DNA of 5,356 bases. Source: Acidobacteriota bacterium (GTDB taxonomy: Bacteria; Acidobacteriota; UBA6911). Numbering within the stretch: position 1 is the stretch's first letter; each line of letters opens with the position of its first letter. The notes under the pieces were generated by a model that was not told the origin of the DNA, searched no databases, and saw nothing but the letters and a program-made list of their open reading frames with translations. Both the position numbers and the translations under genes were made by a program. This document shows, in pieces, positions 4,643-5,356 of this stretch. Location of the stretch: contig JAHFUH010000413.1 in assembly GCA_023265215.1 (NCBI GenBank), positions 1 to 5,356 on the forward strand. The letters run 5' to 3'.

Positions 4643-5356
4643 ACTGGAGAACGCAATAGACTCTGAAATCCTTCCCAGTGTTTTCGCCGGGATATATGCC
4701 GAAGAACTGCGCGTCAGTTTTTTGGAAAGCGAGATTCTGAAGGGAATCACTATTGGTGCTCGCCATGGAGAAATTCTTTCAGTTATCGGCCCTGCGGGCG
4801 CCGGCAAAACTACTTTCCTGCGCTGTCTCAACCGCATGCTCGACCTGGATCCGGACTGGAAGATTTCGGGCGAAGTGTTCTTAAACGGGCATTCAATCTA
4901 CGACAGGGATGTTCAGGTTGCCGCGTTGCGCCGCAAAGTGGGAATGGTATTCTCAGTGCCGGTTACGCTGCCGATGAGCATTTATGAAAATTTGACGTTT
5001 GGCCTGAAACTCGACCTTGAGAAGCGAAGCCGGCGCATGGAGAAAATAGAGAAAGCACTCCGGGCAGCTTATCTCTGGGACGAAGTTAAGGACCGCTTGC
5101 AGGAACCCGCGCAGAATTTGTCGGGCGGACAGCAGCAACGCCTCTGCCTTGCCCGCACCCTGACGCTCGAACCCTCGGTGCTTTTGCTGGACGAGCCTTG
5201 CTCCGGACTGGATCCGATTTCAACGCACAGAATTGAAGAGGCGCTGCAACAGCTGAAAGCCGATCTTACGATTGTCTTAGTCACCAACAATGTAAAGCAG
5301 GCGGCGCGGGCTTCCGACAGAACCGCTTTCTTTCTCTTTGGAGAACTGGTTGAGAT
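4632..5356 (+). CDS. pstB: Phosphate ABC transporter ATPase PstB, divergent, 3' end beyond the window
   Basis: This is the cytoplasmic ATPase that powers Pst uptake as a dimer bound to PstC and PstA. The frame is open for 241 codons to the right edge; by comparison with E. coli PstB (257 aa), about 25-30 residues are missing. Visible motifs are Walker A GPAGAGKTT (53-61), PMSIYENL (114-121, typical of PstB), signature LSGGQQQR (163-170), Walker B VLLLDEP with catalytic Glu188, D-loop SGLD (191-194), and the PstB-like ending QAARASDRTAFFLFGELVE (223-241). Two conserved residues are replaced. The Q-loop reads GMVFSVP with Ser108 where PstB has Gln, and the H-loop reads VTNN with Asn219 in place of the switch His of VTHN. 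Both codons sit in intact frame and context. The N-terminus has about 20 residues before the first strand. The start overlaps the pstA stop by 11 bases, with no clear ribosome site, so translation is probably coupled. Confidence 0.94.
   Translation, partial: MDAKLENAIDSEILPSVFAGIYAEELRVSFLESEILKGITIGARHGEILSVIGPAGAGKTTFLRCLNRMLDLDPDWKISGEVFLNGHSIYDRDVQVAALRRKVGMVFSVPVTLPMSIYENLTFGLKLDLEKRSRRMEKIEKALRAAYLWDEVKDRLQEPAQNLSGGQQQRLCLARTLTLEPSVLLLDEPCSGLDPISTHRIEEALQQLKADLTIVLVTNNVKQAARASDRTAFFLFGELVE

Noticed and set aside
3728..4837. Long minus-strand open frame of 369 codons opposite pstA and the start of pstB
   Set aside because: It lies entirely antisense to well-supported pstA and pstB. Its translation is rich in Arg, His, Gln and Asn with no recognisable domain, and it arises from the codon composition of the opposite strand.

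Overview
The window holds a phosphate-starvation locus from a bacterium of moderate GC content, judged by eye. It is a four-gene high-affinity phosphate ABC transporter (pstS-pstC-pstA-pstB, rightward, 1909 to the right edge). Divergent from it, and leaving the left edge, is a PhoR-type sensor histidine kinase. The lipoprotein-type signal on PstS, the sequence style of PhoR, PstA and PstB, and the palindromic intergenic repeats suggest a Gram-negative lineage such as Acidobacteriota or a deltaproteobacterial-grade phylum. This is an impression from memory, not a placement.

Layout. Positions 1-1415 (minus strand) encode the first 471 residues of the kinase: two membrane segments around an extracytoplasmic sensor, then HAMP, PAS and the phospho-acceptor histidine domain. 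The ATPase domain is off the window. Positions 1416-1908 contain no gene but hold a dense series of inverted repeats: two hairpins of identical geometry (15-bp arms, 8-nt loop), a third imperfect hairpin, a small hairpin, and a large nested inverted pair that looks like two REP-type units facing each other. Between these and pstS is a run of TTAACA-like hexamers in exact 11-bp phase, a good candidate PhoB/PhoP binding array. A strong Shine-Dalgarno sequence then leads into pstS. The pst genes are tightly packed: pstC probably starts inside pstS, pstA overlaps the pstC stop by one base, and pstB starts 11 bases before the end of pstA.

How the genes work together. PstS is the lipid-anchored phosphate receptor. 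PstC and PstA form the membrane channel, and a PstB dimer drives transport with ATP. In known systems PhoR monitors phosphate through the Pst complex (with PhoU, not seen here) and phosphorylates PhoB/PhoP, which activates pst through Pho boxes. The phased hexamers upstream of pstS fit that loop.

The locus is mostly a recognisable Pst/Pho system, and I see no wholly new system. The most unusual points are a PstB that keeps Walker A, signature and Walker B motifs but lacks both the Q-loop glutamine and the switch histidine, a matching variant motif in PstA, and the palindrome-rich divergent intergenic region.
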